DNA of 64,000 nucleotides, from the NCBI GenBank assembly GCA_003024175.1, contig MDYQ01000002.1:302691-366690 (forward strand), given 5' to 3'. Each line of letters starts with the position of its first letter. The stretch's first letter is position 1. Source of the DNA: Planoprotostelium fungivorum (lineage: Eukaryota > Evosea > Variosea > Cavosteliida > Cavosteliaceae). Shown in pieces: positions 9,365-19,368 of this stretch. Position numbers and translations under genes: made by a program. The notes under the pieces were generated by a model that saw only the letters and a program-made list of their open reading frames with translations, was not told the DNA's origin and did not search any database.

Positions 9365-11540
9365 ATGAAATTCATTTTTCCGGGAACGTTTGGATTCCGC
9401 AACAACTACATATCACGCACATCAAGTATGAGTAAGACTTTCTCTCTTCAGGAGATCTCCTCCCACAACACCGAAAAGGACTGCTGGGTCGTCGTGGACG
9501 GCAACATCTATGATGTCACTTCTTTTCTCCCCGAGCATCCCGGAGGCAAGAAGGTGAGCCACCATTCCGTCTCTGTCACTCTCTCTCACATCTTCAACCC
9601 CTTCAATTTCATTCTGATTCGATAGGTCGTCATCGCCCAATCAGGAAAGGACGCCTCTGAGAAGTTCCATTCTCTTCACGGACCCGAAGTCCTCAAGGAA
9701 TGGGGACCCAAACTGTTGATTGGTCAGGTCTCCGGCTCATCTTCCCAACAAAAGGAACAGAAGCCCAAGCAAGAGGCCCCCAAGCAGAAGGTTGAGACCC
9801 CCAGAGCTCCTCCCTCCTCGGGTCACGGACAGCTCGTCGCCATTCGTCACCCCAAGTTCGGTCTTCAGGTACATCACATCATTATCATCCATCTCTGCAT
9901 CCATCTCAAACGAACAGGTTCCTTACGGAGACCCCGCCTGGTACAGCGGCGCACCCACCGCTTACTACAATGAATCTCACGTCAGATTCCGTGCCGCCAT
10001 GCGTGCATTCGTAGACAAGGAGATCGCCCCCAACTGCCACAAGTGGGACGAAGACAAACAGATCCCCCGCGAGATGTTCAGAAAGTGTTACGAAGGTGAG
10101 ATCCATATCTCCATACACATTTTCATCTTCTTCATCAGCCGGCTGGCTACCCGGTACCGTCGGACAGTGGCCTGTCCAATACGCCGGCACCTCCATCGCC
10201 GGTGGCGTCAAACCGGAAGAGTGGAACCACTTCCACGAGCTCATCCTCCTCGATGAGCTCAGCCGCGCTGGATCTGGTGGTGTCGTGTGGGGTCTGCAGG
10301 CTGGTCTATCCATCGGTCTACCCCCCGTGCTCCTCTTTGGAAGCAAATATCTTCAAGACAAGTGCGTCGCTCCCTGTCTGAAGGGAGAGAAGATCATCTG
10401 CTTGTGCATCACCGAACCTTACGCGGGAAGTGACGTGGCCAGTTTGAGGTGAGAGGAGTGGCTGGTTGTAGATTGACGGGGTAGGTGTGAGGCGAAGAAG
10501 AGTGAAGACGGAAAGCATTACATCGTCAACGGAGAGAAGAAGTGGATCACGAACGGAGTTTTCGCCGACTTCTTCACCGTGGCCGTACGTACCGGTACGT
10601 CCGAGCGTACTGTACGTACGTCTGACTCGTACAGGTGGTAAGGGTATGGGAGGTATCTCCATGATGCTCCTGGAGAAGGACATGCCCGGTATCACTTGCA
10701 GACAGATGAAGTGTTCAGGTGAAACTCGATGAAAACTCGCGGGAAACTCATCGTACAGGCGTGTGGCCCTCTGGTACTACCTACATCACCTTTGAAGACG
10801 TGAAGGTGCCCGTGGAAAATCTCATCGGTAAGGAGAACGAGGGATTCAAATACGTCATGTACAATTTCAACCACGAGAGGTGAGAGAGTTGTTCCGCATT
10901 CTTCCGTGACTCGTTGTAGATGGGGTATCGTCTGCCAGGCTTCCCGCTTCGCTCGCGTGTGCTACGAGGAATCTTTCTTGTACGCTCACAAGAGAAGAGC
11001 TTTCGGTCAGAGACTCATCGACCAGCCCGTTGTTCGCAACAAGCTCGCTCACATGGCCAGATTGGTACGATCTACATCACTTCACCTTCCTTTCCGTCAT
11101 GACGATGAGCTTTCTCATCATCATGACGATGAGCTTCCTCATCATCATGACGATCGTCCCGATCGATGTCTCACCCTCCATAGGTCGAGGCCACTCACAA
11201 CTGGCTCGAGCAGGTGACTTATCAGATGGACACTCTGTCCCATTCTGAGGCTATCTCCACCCTGGGTGGTACCACTGCCCTTCTCAAGGCACAGTGCACC
11301 GCCACCTTTGAGCTGTGCGCCAGAGAGGCCGTTCAGATCTTTGGTGGACTCGGCTACACTCGCGGAGGCCAGGGAGAGAAGGTGAAGAGAGGATGAGGAT
11401 GAAGAGGATGACGAGTGCAGGTGGAGAGACTGTACAGAGAAGTGAGGGCCTACTCTATTCCGGGTGGATCAGAGGAGATCATGCTGGATCTGGGAGTCAG
11501 ACAGGCCATGAAGAACTACTCTGCCGCCTCGAAGGTTTAG
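9365..11540 (+). CDS. Cytochrome b5-acyl-CoA dehydrogenase fusion
   Basis: The N-terminal domain is a cytochrome b5 fold with haem ligand motif FLPEHPGGKK and the second His in FHSLHGPE. A Lys/Pro/Gln-rich linker of about 45 residues follows, then a full acyl-CoA dehydrogenase: CITEPYAGSDVASL and GEKKWITNG (FAD and substrate binding), FNHERWGIVCQASRFARVC, RRAFGQ, EAVQIFGGLGYTRGG and YREVRAYSIPGGSEEIM. The latter two cover the usual catalytic Glu region. The family oxidises acyl-CoA at the alpha-beta bond using FAD. An attached b5 domain could accept or supply electrons directly (inference). Two in-frame starts exist, 9365 and 9428; the first would add 21 residues that could be a weak targeting segment. 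Introns include one at 11065-11183 with a tandem repeat. Stop TAG at 11538. Confidence 0.9.
11096..11154 (+). repeat. Tandem repeat in acyl-CoA dehydrogenase intron
   Basis: Two full and one partial copies of a 27-nt unit (cgtcatgacgatgagctttc, then tcatcat) sit inside intron 11065-11183. Confidence 0.8.
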
Positions 11541-11738
11541 AGATAAAATTTGTCTGTGCGAAAGAGTGGTGTCGTCACGATGAGCTCATCAGTGGACTCA
11601 TGATGTCAAGTGTTCGTATACTGATGCTACAATTCCAAGCCGTTATGGGTGTAGCCAAGTCGTTAACCACATGACAACTAATCGCATGGCGAACATGCTA
11701 CACAAATCTCCATCTACAACTCTCCCTGACTTGAATAG

Positions 11739-12056
11739 GCAAGAGGAGTCGCCGCAGCTGCCATCGCTTTCGTCTTCCCGCCACTCTTGTTCTTGAAGTT
11801 AGAGAAGGGAGGTATACTCGCCCCGAAGAAGATCGTCGCCGCCATCGTCCTCGTCATCGGCATCATCATCATGGTCACATCGACGACGTCGAGTCTATAC
11901 AATATCTATATCGATTGGAAGACTTCACGTCGGCTGGGATTTATGCACGTCGATCAGTGGAATCATAACGATAAAAATACTGCGTTATGTTATTTTCAAC
12001 CACGACGAAAAACACCTCTCCATGTGTCTGCTGCATCACAAATTGCAAATAGATGA
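11739..12056 (+). pseudogene. Orphan C-terminal exon of an amino-acid transporter (AAAP-like)
   Basis: After a plausible acceptor (ttgaatag at 11731-11738) an open frame reads FVFPPLLFLKLEKGGILAPK and then a long hydrophobic segment IVAAIVLVIGIIIMVTS. This pattern (last-but-one helix, short positively charged loop, final helix) is typical of the end of amino-acid/auxin permease family proteins. No preceding transporter exons are visible: the acyl-CoA dehydrogenase stop lies only about 200 bp upstream. The frame stays open to 12056 but the last 40 or so residues look non-coding. I read it as a relic of a partial duplication. A short membrane protein gene is the alternative. Confidence 0.5.
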
Positions 12057-12928
12057 AAGAAGTAAGAACGTATAGCAGAACAGTGATTCACGACCGCATG
12101 CTGAAAATGTCAAGTTTTTGCTGATTACACAGACAGTGACGAAGATGTTGAGATGGTGATATACAAACGGATCTAGACGATAAGATCAAACTTGTTGAAC
12201 GAAACAGAGACGGAACTATGTGAAACACTTTTGGATCACTACAATCAATTAGTGTGTTCATTGTTTCAGATACGTTAGACACGATTTGTGAGATCTAACG
12301 CCTTTGGCGAGTGATCCATACCTGGCTCTCGTTTTCTCGGTTGCGACGAGCTCACCTGAAACAGAATATGTATAGATCAAGTGATGTCTTATTCCAGGGA
12401 GAAGGATCAGAGTCTCAGAAAGAGATCCCATCCCAACTAGATAAGACATCGGCATCGGAATGCACCATCGGTCTGCCACCAAAAGGAACAAGGAGACCTG
12501 TACCCGTAGGGCGGATCGCCCGGTCACGTGACTTCGAAAATCCGCCGAATGGCTCAATTTTTACGGTTGTTAACGTCACAAACACGTTAAATTGCCGAAG
12601 AAGGAGGACTTATGCAAATCATTTTCTGCTTAGCACACAGAGGAACAAGCCAACAACAGCTTCACAGCCACAACGACCATGGAACATCCTCACTTGGATC
12701 TTCACTGAGACACAAACAAGAACACATGGGCTTAGATCTCTTCTGGTCAACACATGGGCTTACATCCTCTTTGGAACCTCACTGAGAGCCAAGCTCTTCA
12801 CTGCCCCACCGACTGTGACAAGATCAACACTGGAAACTTCCATCTGAGCACCACAACTACACAAGAGGAGCCTCACAAGTGCACGAGAGAAGACAAGAAC
12901 GTGTCCCCAGCCACCTTCAACGACCAAG
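12057..12928. other. Low-coding region with palindromes and a short direct repeat
   Basis: No gene is supported. The longest frame (12311-12847, plus) has an unnatural composition and no known domain. Near 12510-12535 two palindromes lie side by side, gggcggatcgccc and ggtcacgtgac (E-box like). A 13-nt direct repeat, acacatgggctta, occurs twice near 12722-12765. Confidence 0.5.
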
Positions 12929-13270
12929 TCAAACGACAGTGATCACAAGTAGCGTCAGCTCTCCTTTCGAGGATGAACACAGACTGTTGTCCCTGACTTG
13001 GCGATGTGAGGTGACGATGCTGCTATCAGGAGTCAGACCGACAACCGATGGATGATGTGCGGCTAGTATGCCTTCGGGCAGAAGAGCGTATGTTCTCGCA
13101 TCGACCGCACAGATGATGAAGTCACGAAAGTGAATGAATCTGGCCGGAGTGGAGCAACCCTTTCGAGGGTCTCTACGGTGAAGGCAGGCGAGTGTCTGAC
13201 GAGGCTGTGGTGTACGGAGTATGGCCGTACCCAGCCCAGGTAGAGCATCGGCGTTCCTACACTTTCTCAT
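12929..13270 (-). CDS. Hypothetical 113-codon ORF, doubtful
   Basis: An intact ATG-to-stop frame with mixed composition: Cys- and Arg-rich at the start, then ARFIHFRDFIICAVDARTYA and a hydrophobic end (LTLLVITVV). No domain is recognised and no intron is needed. A second frame on the same strand (13063-13248) is also open, which lowers confidence. Treat as a weak candidate only. Confidence 0.2.
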   Translation of the reverse strand: MRKCRNADALPGLGTAILRTPQPRQTLACLHRRDPRKGCSTPARFIHFRDFIICAVDARTYALLPEGILAAHHPSVVGLTPDSSIVTSHRQVRDNSLCSSSKGELTLLVITVV

Positions 13271-13561
13271 TGTGCCGTGAGACGATCACCGACACACACT
13301 CCGGACGAAGATGACGACTCTGAATAAATTGAACTGGGTCGGATCTGTTTTCCTTCATTTTGTCTTTTCTCTTTCCGTCTCAACTTTGTCTTTGAGATGA
13401 CGAAGGGTCGTACATCAGTCTTCGTCGTACCTAGAGGGAGTGGTGATATCGATAGAGCTGTAGAGGGATGTGCCCCCTATTCATCACCGAATGAAGCTGA
13501 CGCGTGCTAGCTCCCACCAGCGCATCGTGATTAACAAAGATATCTTCATCTTCCTTTGATT

Positions 13562-13777
13562 TCATCCGTAGAGGGAGGCGGCGATGGCCATCTGAAGTTG
13601 TTCGTCTTCGTCCATGTCCGCATGAGAAGATGACATTTGTGAGTCCGTCTCCAGTGTCCTCAGAGAAGCTTTGATCGCCTTCTGCATGTCAGAGACGTTG
13701 AAGGTGAGTGAGAGACCCGGAAGTTTGGGAGTCTGCCTGCCTTGACTCCAACAGGATGTGTATGTGCAATACAACAT
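13562..13777 (-). CDS. Small protein with two ubiquitin-interacting motifs
   Basis: The 71-codon frame ends with two matches to the UIM helix consensus (acidic cluster, hydrophobic, Ala, Ser): SDMQKAIKASLRTLE at about residues 29-43 and DEDEQLQMAIAASLYG at the C-terminus. UIMs bind mono- or polyubiquitin and occur in sorting and proteasome adaptors. It starts only 48 bp downstream of the stop of the preceding gene on the same strand, so it might instead be the last exon of a larger, unseen transcript. An internal Met (DMQKAI) could be the true start. Function beyond ubiquitin binding is unknown. Confidence 0.5.
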   Translation of the reverse strand: MLYCTYTSCWSQGRQTPKLPGLSLTFNVSDMQKAIKASLRTLETDSQMSSSHADMDEDEQLQMAIAASLYG

Positions 13778-13824
13778 AGATCAAAAAGTTACAATTTGAA
13801 TTTATTGTACAACGGATTTAGGGT

Positions 13825-14816
13825 TTACTCCAGCCTGGCTCTCTTGATCGGTTCAAAACTATCGCCACGGCTTCTCTTCGAAGAGGTGGATTTACGATCG
13901 TAGTTTCTGTGGAAGCATGAGTTCTCGATTCGACCAAATGCCATAGAACTTACCTCTTTCTGGCTTCCTTGACTTGTTCGGGAAAACGGTTTGGTTTAGC
14001 GGCGGTGAAGATGGTCTTGTGAGCGCTCTGTCTCTGTCCATCGCACAGCTGGACCGTCATGTAGGCATCCACTTCGGTGGCTCGGTTGTTCGACTTCATG
14101 TTGGGTGTCTTGAAGAGCTGGAACTTGGGCATCTTGTTTCCTTTGATTTGAAAAGACCCGTTGCATTGGATGTGAACGGGATACCAGGAGGTGTGCTCGA
14201 TGTTGTCCTTGGCCACCTTGAATGTGATGCCAAGTGTGGCTTGGGTGTCGCCGTAGACCACGTGATCGATTAACCGACCGAGTTGGAAGGTGGTGCGTGT
14301 CTCTCCTTCGGTGTTCAAGATGCATTTGTCCCAACACTGCCATCCCTCCATATCCGTCGACAATTTGACTTCCTCGGTGTCAAGATTGGCATCGTCCGTT
14401 GAGTCGTTGTGGAATCCATCTTGTTGAAATGCTGGGAAAGCTCTCTCCACCTGAGAAGGAGCTCCGGCCTCATCTTGTTCCCTCGACTCATCAGTGTAAT
14501 CGCCGTATAGTGCTTCGAAGACTGATAACTCCAAGAAGGTCTCGTCCAGTTGTTCCTCGGGGTTCGAGTGTTCAGTCATAGGTGTCGCTTTGTTTAAGAA
14601 AGAAGTGTCTGTTGTGTGTTCGGTCGATTGGATTATGACCGAAGAACCATCTTGGTGTGTGGGCGGCGATATTGACGGCGTGATAATTTCTCTCGCCCCA
14701 CTTCTCGCCGCCACTTTCAACTTGAAAGATCGACGCCGGCTTTCTGAAGAATGGGGGAAGGGTTTGCTTGGTGCCACGTAAATGGATGATTTGTTCTCTC
14801 TCGTTTTCACAACCAT
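13825..14816 (-). CDS. Unrecognised protein with basic NLS-like tail; paralogue at 40.9-41.5 kb
   Basis: The first exon (about 13953-14816) encodes roughly 288 residues. One intron at 13907-13953 or so joins it to a final exon ending in a Lys/Arg/Ser-rich tail with SSKRSRGDS and IKRARLE, which resembles a nuclear localisation signal. An acidic middle (LELSVFEALYGDYTDE) precedes a conserved block of about 120 residues with WQCWDKCILNT, TTFQLGRLIDHVVYGDTQAT, FQLFKTPNMKSNNRATEVDA and FTAAKPNRFPEQVKEARKR. The acidic motif plus basic tail fit a transcriptional or nuclear regulator (inference), but I recognise no family. The same block recurs in a frameshifted copy at 40923-41541 on the other strand, which shows it is under recognisable conservation in this genome. 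Confidence 0.8.
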
Positions 14817-14972
14817 TGTTGAGACGTATTAGCTCTGCAACCTTGAAAACTCTTATGTCTTCTTCCCTTCAAAGACGATAGTCTGATTCATGCGTCGATC
14901 CTCCACAAGGGCATGATTTATTTGCATTCACTCAATTGACGTGATATAGAGGAGAGAAGAAATAAATATCCT

Positions 14973-17572
14973 TTATAGCTCTGGTACAATGTCTCTCATG
15001 AAGCCCAGAAATCGTTCGGCATATTTCACTGGGTTGACCGCCGAGATGTCCTCCTGTTCTCTTTCAGACTCTTTCATTAATATATTTAGTTCTAGAGAGG
15101 ATATATGCAGTGTATATATGTCATACAATACTAAATATGCTATCCATATAAAGATGTATATAGAAATATAAGATTATAGATATATAGAACAGACAATTCT
15201 TCAATTCCTTCACTCACTGCTGAATAGAGAGTGGACTTGTAAAAATGCTCCATCTTCTTTCTGAAGGAATATAACATGAGGATATCGATGATACCGATGA
15301 AATATTGGAGGTTACCATCAGCACTCCACATGCCTCCCTCGTCCAGTTGGAACACGCACCCTCCGTCTACGTTCCTGCTGACGTCAGTATCGATCGTTGT
15401 GATGAAACGCACTGATATTGTTCGGGTAGAGGGTAATTGGTCTGTGCTATCGTCTTGCCTTCTGAGTGATTCACCTCTCGTCTCAATCTGATCATCGTCA
15501 ACATCATCATCATCGATCATCATCATATCATCATCATCGATCATCATCATCATCATCGATCATCGTGCAGATATTGTTCTCACTTTTCGTTCACGAAGCC
15601 ACCAGTCACAATCTCTTGCGTCTCCGGCCCAGTGTTCCTCCTCAGAGTAGAGAACGTGGAAATGACCCGAAATAATTTTCCGCTACCGCTGGTGCCCTCC
15701 TCTATGGTCGTGGTGGAGTGGAAGCTTCCGTTCGTGTTGCTGTGATCTCTTCCTCCCTTGACGCTATCAGAGAACCTAACATTCTTTGTCTCTTGCATCG
15801 TGGCGCTGGTTCCGTTTTCATTCGAATGCGTCGTTGTAGATCGAATCAGGGTGTTGCCCTCTGCGTCGGTGGTCGTCGTGTGTACAGTTGCTTCTTCGGT
15901 GGGCCCGTTCGTGGAGGATGCTCCGTGGAGCTGTGGAGCTTCGGCTCCGTTGGTGTGTGGAGCTGCAGCTCCATTGGTGTGTGAAGCTGCAGCTCCATTG
16001 GTCGCCGCGACCTTCTCCGATTCTCCTCGGGAGATCGGAATTTGACCCGTTGACTCGGGGTCTCCATCGGCGTTGACCAACTGCTCACGTGAGTCGAAAT
16101 TTCGATGAATAGTGTCACGTTGGGGTTGACCAGAGGGTGGTTGCTCTGTATGTTGTACGTTCTCTTTGCATACTTCCTCTTCTCACGGCAAGATGGAGCA
16201 CAATCGTTCTCAGGATCTACAGTACAGTCGTGGATTCCGACCAACATACTGTAATCCATGATGTCCCTCTGACTCAAAAACTGATGACGTCATCATGACG
16301 TCGCGCCACGTCACTCACCAGACAGTCCGAATCGAGTTGGTTGATGAACAGTTCGGAGAGCTCCCTGGGCAGCATGACAGTCTTCTTCTGTGCCCTCCAA
16401 TCAACGTCCTTGTAGGTGACGTTCTCCTTCTGAACTTCGACTTCTTCTTGTGTGGCCGCTCGCCCGAAGAGTGATCCCTTCATCAGCGTCACGACGATTT
16501 CCTCGAACGAAATAAAATGAAATAAAATACCTTCAGGTCGTATCTCTGGTGGATCTTCTTGTTGGTTTGAAAGACATTTCCCATGATCAAGAGACGAACG
16601 GGAGCTCCTCTGGATGATTTGACTCGATGGAGACCGTAGAACCTAGGAAGTAGCGTGTTCGTGTTCTGCATGACGTGCTGGTAGTAATACGGCAGGAGGT
16701 TGCGCAGCAGCTTCGCCTCGCTCTTGGGAATGGTCTTGATGATGTATTTTGTGTCTTGAGAGAAGAAGAACATACTCCCACTCTTTCCTGGTGTGGGCAA
16801 GATGCGGAGGGCGTTCGTTCCTTCGCGTCGATGAGAATCACATGAGAGATAGAGGTGGTCGCTCACCCGAGTCATCGACCGTGTTACACAGGGAGACCAT
16901 GTAATCACCGGGATCGACTCCAAATTTCTGTCGAAGATGACCGAAGGCGAGTGGACAGTAGTTTTTGAATTTGAATAATTCGGTCTTGTGAGGTTGTGTC
17001 ATGGTGGAGCCCTCTCTTTCGAATCGATGAGTGAATGACGGTGATTCGATGTTAGAAATGGAAGATGTGAGCGGGTTGGTGGAAATCGAAAGAAGATGGA
17101 GTGAGAGGAGACTCACGGAGGAAATGTGAGCTCGGGTGGTGTCGAGAAGAACTTGGCGTGTCGGGATAGGTTATCTTCAATGGCTTTTCTCTCGTCTTGA
17201 AAACTGAGCTCACCACTCCTACCTACAGATTGACGAAGGCCTGTCTGAATATCCATCATCAGCACCCAACCAGGATGTTCTGCGCGATCCGTCAGCGTCA
17301 AGAGGTGATAGAGTCAACGTACTCTTGTATATCGTCTCTCCGATCTCATTTCGCTTATGTTGCAATACGCTCCTGCTCTTTCTATCGTTCGCTCTGGCTC
17401 TCTCCCTCTGTTCCTCTTGGGAGTCAATGAAAGAAGCGGCCCTCTCTGAGAGTTTTCTACGCGATAGACGTTTTGACAATGGATTGTCCTGTCCATTGAA
17501 TAGACCAGGTGACTTCCCGACGGCTATCGATGGTGTGTTTGCATTGCTCTCGTTCAGATTCCTCTTTGACAT
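14973..17572 (-). CDS. Phosphatidylinositol phosphate kinase (PIP5K-like)
   Basis: Phosphorylates phosphatidylinositol phosphates, most likely making PI(4,5)P2 at membranes. Conserved blocks in order are FFFSQDTKYIIKTIPKSEAK (ATP-binding Lys), QRYDLKGS (across a splice site) with GRAA, IMDYSMLVGIHD (catalytic Asp region), YFIGIIDIL (the IID motif, metal-binding Asp) and the C-terminal SAVNPVKYAERFLGF ending at a stop at 14973. The N-terminus (MSKRNLNESNANTPSI) is about 90 residues of basic and Ser-rich sequence without a known domain. The catalytic domain is split by an insertion of about 200 residues of low complexity (repeated HTNGAAAP-like units) between the IGIHD and IID motifs. Introns include 15488-15583 with a CAT microsatellite and an AT-rich intron from 15217 to about 15071. 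Confidence 0.92.
15497..15566. repeat. CAT/ATG microsatellite in PIP kinase intron
   Basis: Interrupted catcatcat runs with recurring cgatcatcat blocks fill most of intron 15488-15583. Read on the minus strand they give an Asp/Met-rich open frame that is not part of the protein. Confidence 0.85.
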
Positions 17573-17955
17573 CTCTGCCTATAGGTTCCCGATGATGAGA
17601 TGTGGCCCAGCCGTTGAATCGAAAATTCAGTGAAGCACAGACCCTTAGACACAATATTTTTCTGCGAACATTGCACGGCAAGCACTCGACAGCTGATCAC
17701 GCGCAGCGATCGTCCGTTCGTGTGTGTCCAAAGAAAGGGCAGAGCCTTGAACGCTTGATGCACTCGTTTTCGCAGCGATGACGAATGATCTCTGTCGAAA
17801 GAAAGAGGAAGGAAGCGTGTTGGTGATCGGCAGCGGGCTGATCGTTAGAGATCAGATGAGATGCACTTTGTGAATTTGGCCGATGCAACGGAAAAAAGAT
17901 GCGGAGGTTTTTGTTTAGAGATCTATTACCAGGAGCGTTACGAAATAAAGGGATT

Positions 17956-18473
17956 TTAATCGGCCTTTCTTCTCAGCTTGCAACCCTCAGTGAGACGAGC
18001 ACGTCCACCAGTGGGCTGGCAGAGGACAGTGTTGCAGGAGCCGCAGACAACGACGGTTTGAGCCTATAGGCTCTATTTCAGTCTTTTTGTGTCTCACGTT
18101 TGTTGTATCGATTCGCAGAGACATCTCGATAAGAGTATGGAATGATATCGAGGAGTGATGTGAGAAGATTTGAAATCGATAGACTCACGTGGCTGAAGAC
18201 GGTTGTGATGTCGTAGCAACCGGGGCACTTGACGTCCATGAAGTAGCTGTTTGGGCTCTGCACTAAACGCTTGAGCTTGTGCTTCCTTCTCTCGCTATCC
18301 TCAGAGGGGTGCAGCAGATCGGTTTCAACCTTCAAGTTCCATCAACATCTGCAATGGAATGCATAACCAGATCACAATCATGCATCCATCATCGACACAG
18401 AAATCGTCCTTTAGACGATGGATGATGTCTATATGGATGATTCTCGAGCAGATGAGGTACTTACGTGACCCAT
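17956..18473 (-). CDS. RPS27: 40S ribosomal protein eS27
   Basis: Zinc-finger protein of the small subunit. Exon 1 is only nine bases (18465-18473, MGH), followed by intron 18330-18464; exon 2 (18189-18329) gives [38 protein letters not shown] and TTVFSH; intron 18064-18188; exon 3 (17956-18063) gives [20 protein letters not shown] and the basic end CKLRRKAD. Four zinc-binding Cys are present as CxxC pairs (CPGC, CGSC). The protein is about 85 residues, the usual length. The tiny first exon was chosen because it ends in a gtaagt donor and joins in frame; it places an intron a few codons after the start, common for ribosomal protein genes. Confidence 0.95.
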
Positions 18474-19368
18474 ATTGTCTTATTAAGAGTGGATGCTGGC
18501 TCTGGCAATGAATCCAAAAAGGTTTTCAATCCTTCTGTATTCGCAAAACCCTAAAACCTCCTTCTTCTTTGTTGTAGATCCCCCTGTCATCTTCAAGAAT
18601 TGTGCTTTTATTGCCATTTTTCAACATCAGCAGCCATCGAGGTGCTCTGTCGCCGATAGAAATTACCGTCCCATCAAATAGATGAGTATCATGCTTCCTC
18701 TCGCAAGTGGCGCTGGTAGTGATGATGGATCGTATGTTTGCACACTAACCCATTAAAATCGCACGGAGATCCTGCATTCGTGTCATAGAGTGCATCAAAA
18801 AGATCGAGTGATAGATCAAACCGATCTTTCGTTCCCACCGCTGATCAGAGGGATCAGAGCTGGCTAGTGTCAATCCTGATCCATCCATCTGGAAGACTTT
18901 CAAGCTAAACACATCTGGACACCCTTTTTCTTCTTTTGGTCCATCCTGGTGTCTATATGGCCGGCGAGTCCAAATGCATCAAGTGAGTCCGTTCATCACA
19001 CCGAGACGGACAGGGCCGATGGAACAGACGATCAGGATTTCTCTGTGACGATCGCATCAGACACGTGTTGAGTCGGTTCGGACGAGGAGAACGACGATTC
19101 TGTGCACGAAGTGGACGAGGTCTTTCGAAAGACTGATGGAGGATGATGCAATTGCTAGAGGGAGACGCATGTTGGGTGTTTGGTATTTCTATCATGCCTC
19201 AGTGCCTGGACGGTTCCATTGAATTACGAGGCACACTGCATGATAAGAGATAGCTGTGTTGGATAAAATGTTCGGTTGTCCACCGGAGACCACATACAAT
19301 ATTTACTGCAGTGCTTGAGAAGACTTGACCACAGAGAGACTTGACAACACGATAGACTTTATGAAAAA
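18474..19368. other. 0.9-kb stretch without a recognised gene
   Basis: It lies upstream of eS27 and downstream of the mucin-like gene. A possible short exon on the plus strand (ATG at 18958, MAGESKCIK, then gtgagt) has no supported continuation. Open frames on either strand are short and lack domains. The eS27 promoter should lie next to 18474. Confidence 0.4.

Noticed and set aside
12311-12847. 178-codon plus-strand ORF
   Set aside because: Composition is not protein-like, it contains a short direct DNA repeat and has no known motif.
15486-15556. Asp/Met-rich N-terminus on the minus strand, possible acidic protein
   Set aside because: It is the CAT microsatellite within a PIP kinase intron with good splice sites on both sides.
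15497-15566. CRISPR-like array or regulatory repeat
   Set aside because: The DNA is eukaryotic, the repeat is a simple trinucleotide microsatellite and there are no unique spacers.
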